Shown here piece after piece: positions 12,307-13,492 of a stretch of 13,492 nucleotides of DNA. The notes below the pieces were generated by a model. That model saw only the letters and a list, made by a program, of their open reading frames with translations. It searched no databases and was not told the origin of the DNA. A program made the position numbers and the translations under genes. The stretch lies in NCBI GenBank assembly GCA_036481345.1, contig JAZGHU010000001.1, positions 1 to 13,492 on the forward strand, in the 5' to 3' direction. The DNA comes from JAAOYC01 sp036481345 (lineage in GTDB: Archaea > Nanobdellota > Nanobdellia > Woesearchaeales > WJKL01). Every line of letters begins with the position of its first letter. Within the stretch, counting starts at the first letter, position 1.

Positions 12307-13070
12307 TGTACCTTGCATCCTCCAGCAGGAATCATCCTAATGATTTCATCAATACTACCGCCTTTTAATTTTTTCTTTATTTTCTTTGCAACACCAGATG
12401 TTTTTTCATTGCCTTGAATAACTATAACAAAATTATCTGTCTGTGCTCTGATTGCATCTATTGGCCCGCCAATGATCTGCCCATCTTTCAATCCAATTGC
12501 AATCCTTAACTCAGCAACCAATGTATTCTTTTTTCCATAGATCATAAATGCTCCTTTTGGAACAAATTCTCCTGATTTTGCTTCTTTTGTAACTTGACTC
12601 GGATTAACAAAGAAAACATCTGCAGAAGCAATTCCAGCTTTCCATCCCCTGGAATAAGAAGCAGTTGCTTGAGCAACTTCATTTATAGTTGCTTCTGTTG
12701 GTTTTTCCTCTTTTATCTTTATAACAAAGAATGGACTGCCAGCCATATTTGTATGGAAAACAATATCATCTTTATCCATGTGTTTTTTAATCACTATCTC
12801 ATTAGAGGTTGCATCTCTTCCCCCAATACAAAGAAAACCTTCTGAAGATCTGAACCATCTAAATTTTTCATACCATTCTTTTTTTCTTTCAACTTTTTCT
12901 TTTTTAGCTTCTTGCTTTAATTTATCTTTTTTTGCTTTTTCTAATTTTAAAAAACTTTTTTCTAATGCTTCTTTTGCCCCTCCTAATTTTCTCTTTGCTT
13001 TCTTAGCCTTATTAAAATAAGTTTCAGCATTCTGTTCAAGAGATTTAGTTACATCTAATTGTATTTTCAT
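12303..13070 (-). CDS. Stand-alone NFACT-R (DUF814) domain protein
   Basis: A 255-residue protein. Residues 10-66 are a Lys/Glu-rich coiled coil; residues 67-215 match the NFACT-R RNA-binding domain: 'W-Y-E-K-F-R-W-F-R-S-S-E-G-F-L-C-I-G-G-R-D-A' (66-87) with 'S-N-E' behind, 'F-H-T-N-M-A-G-S-P' (105-113), and 'Y-S-R-G-W-K-A-G' (139-146). In full RqcH/Rqc2/Tae2 proteins (over 500 residues) this domain follows NFACT-N and HhH domains and helps tag stalled nascent chains on 50S/60S ribosomes. Here the N-terminal half, which carries the Asp-Arg pair needed for tailing, is absent, and the gene upstream is a different protein. A separate NFACT-N subunit elsewhere, or an RNA-binding role alone, is possible. 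The ATG directly follows the stop of the preceding gene (0 nt). Confidence 0.85.
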   Translation of the reverse strand: MKIQLDVTKSLEQNAETYFNKAKKAKRKLGGAKEALEKSFLKLEKAKKDKLKQEAKKEKVERKKEWYEKFRWFRSSEGFLCIGGRDATSNEIVIKKHMDKDDIVFHTNMAGSPFFVIKIKEEKPTEATINEVAQATASYSRGWKAGIASADVFFVNPSQVTKEAKSGEFVPKGAFMIYGKKNTLVAELRIAIGLKDGQIIGGPIDAIRAQTDNFVIVIQGNEKTSGVAKKIKKKLKGGSIDEIIRMIPAGGCKVQ

Positions 13071-13492
13071 CTAGCAGCTCCTGATTTCTCCAATAACAAC
13101 TGATTGTTCTGGACAAAGAATTGGATCTTCATTTGGATACAGCGTAATCCTTGGAGTTATCTTTATCTGCCTTATACTTCCAAATTCACTAAAATCATAA
13201 GGCATATCTTTTAACAAAGAATGACCTTTTAGAATCTTTTCTTTTATTTCTGTATTGTAAACTTTTTGTGTTCCAATAATCCTTAATTGCAGTGTCTGGA
13301 TATCTATAGAAGGACCATTCTCAACAATAAAATGAAGAAAACCATTCTCTCCTGTTCCTGCATAACATATTTCAGGAATATTATTAAGTTCAACAATATT
13401 AAATCCAGTCTCAACAGCACATTTAGAAGCAGCCTCAACTTGAGCTCGTCCCCAGTTCATAACAATAAGACCTAGACCAATTGCAAAGATAA
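13071..13492 (-). CDS. Pilin-like secreted protein, 5' end beyond the window
   Basis: At least 140 residues, truncated by the window edge. The ATG at 13460 is internal: the frame continues upstream without a stop as 'I-F-A-I-G-L-G-L-I-V-M-N-W-G-R-A-Q-V-E', the end of a hydrophobic N-terminal helix of the kind found in archaeal type IV pilin-like proteins. Behind it a beta-rich domain holds four cysteines (in 'A-S-K-C-A-V', 'E-I-C-Y-A', 'I-L-C-P-E' and the terminal 'R-S-C') that could pair outside the cell. Its stop abuts the NFACT-R start (0 nt), so a surface protein and a ribosome-associated protein are cotranscribed. It is unlike the two pilin-like proteins at 5597-6923 except in architecture. 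Confidence 0.7.
   Translation of the reverse strand, partial: IFAIGLGLIVMNWGRAQVEAASKCAVETGFNIVELNNIPEICYAGTGENGFLHFIVENGPSIDIQTLQLRIIGTQKVYNTEIKEKILKGHSLLKDMPYDFSEFGSIRQIKITPRITLYPNEDPILCPEQSVVIGEIRSC

Overview
The window looks like a piece of an AT-rich archaeal chromosome, most likely from a small-genome DPANN lineage (Woesearchaeota/Pacearchaeota-like). Three things support this. There are clear archaeal housekeeping genes: ribosomal protein L10e (uL16), the short archaeal-type triosephosphate isomerase and a CRS1-YhbY protein. Promoters are archaeal BRE/TATA elements, with a purine-rich GAAA-type BRE just upstream of TTTATATA. Starts are a mix of leaderless ATGs and GGTG/GAGGTG Shine-Dalgarno starts. 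The lineage is inferred; no rRNA, tRNA, CRISPR array or insertion sequence was seen.

Layout. (1) 1-171: a divergent promoter between a truncated minus-strand gene and a plus-strand operon. (2) 172-3068, plus strand: two coiled-coil proteins that end in nearly the same short amphipathic tail, then a Nudix hydrolase, a small zinc-ribbon protein and a protein resembling zinc-dependent poly-gamma-glutamate hydrolases (PF05908-like). (3) 3105-4231: a NYN/LabA-type putative nuclease overlapping a DUF1461 membrane protein. (4) 4232-4849, minus: a SAM methyltransferase, divergent from tpiA (4950-5600). (5) 5597-6923, minus: two pilin-like single-helix secreted proteins flanking a small two-helix membrane protein. 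(6) 6998-8783: a small membrane protein, a Cys-rich lipoprotein, L10e and another small membrane protein, mostly single-gene units with leaderless promoters. (7) 8822-11428, minus: a tightly overlapped operon of a 47-residue ribbon-helix-helix regulator, a CPA2/KefB-type antiporter with a TrkA-N domain, a YhbY protein and a CDP-alcohol phosphatidyltransferase. The regulator is preceded by ACGTA repeats at exactly 10-bp spacing. (8) 11503-13492, minus: a truncated pilin-like gene, a stand-alone NFACT-R protein and a stand-alone NAD(P)H-hydrate dehydratase.

Working together. The best candidate for an undescribed regulated unit is operon (7): a tiny DNA-binding protein, a phased operator over its own promoter, and a cation/proton antiporter translated with it. 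The best candidate for an undescribed structural module is the pair of coiled-coil proteins in (2), whose shared KKKGFFAKLF tail suggests a common membrane or protein target. The other genes are housekeeping or cell-envelope functions. Gene packing is very tight: convergent genes touch or overlap at their stop codons, and operon genes repeatedly overlap by 4 bp (ATGA).
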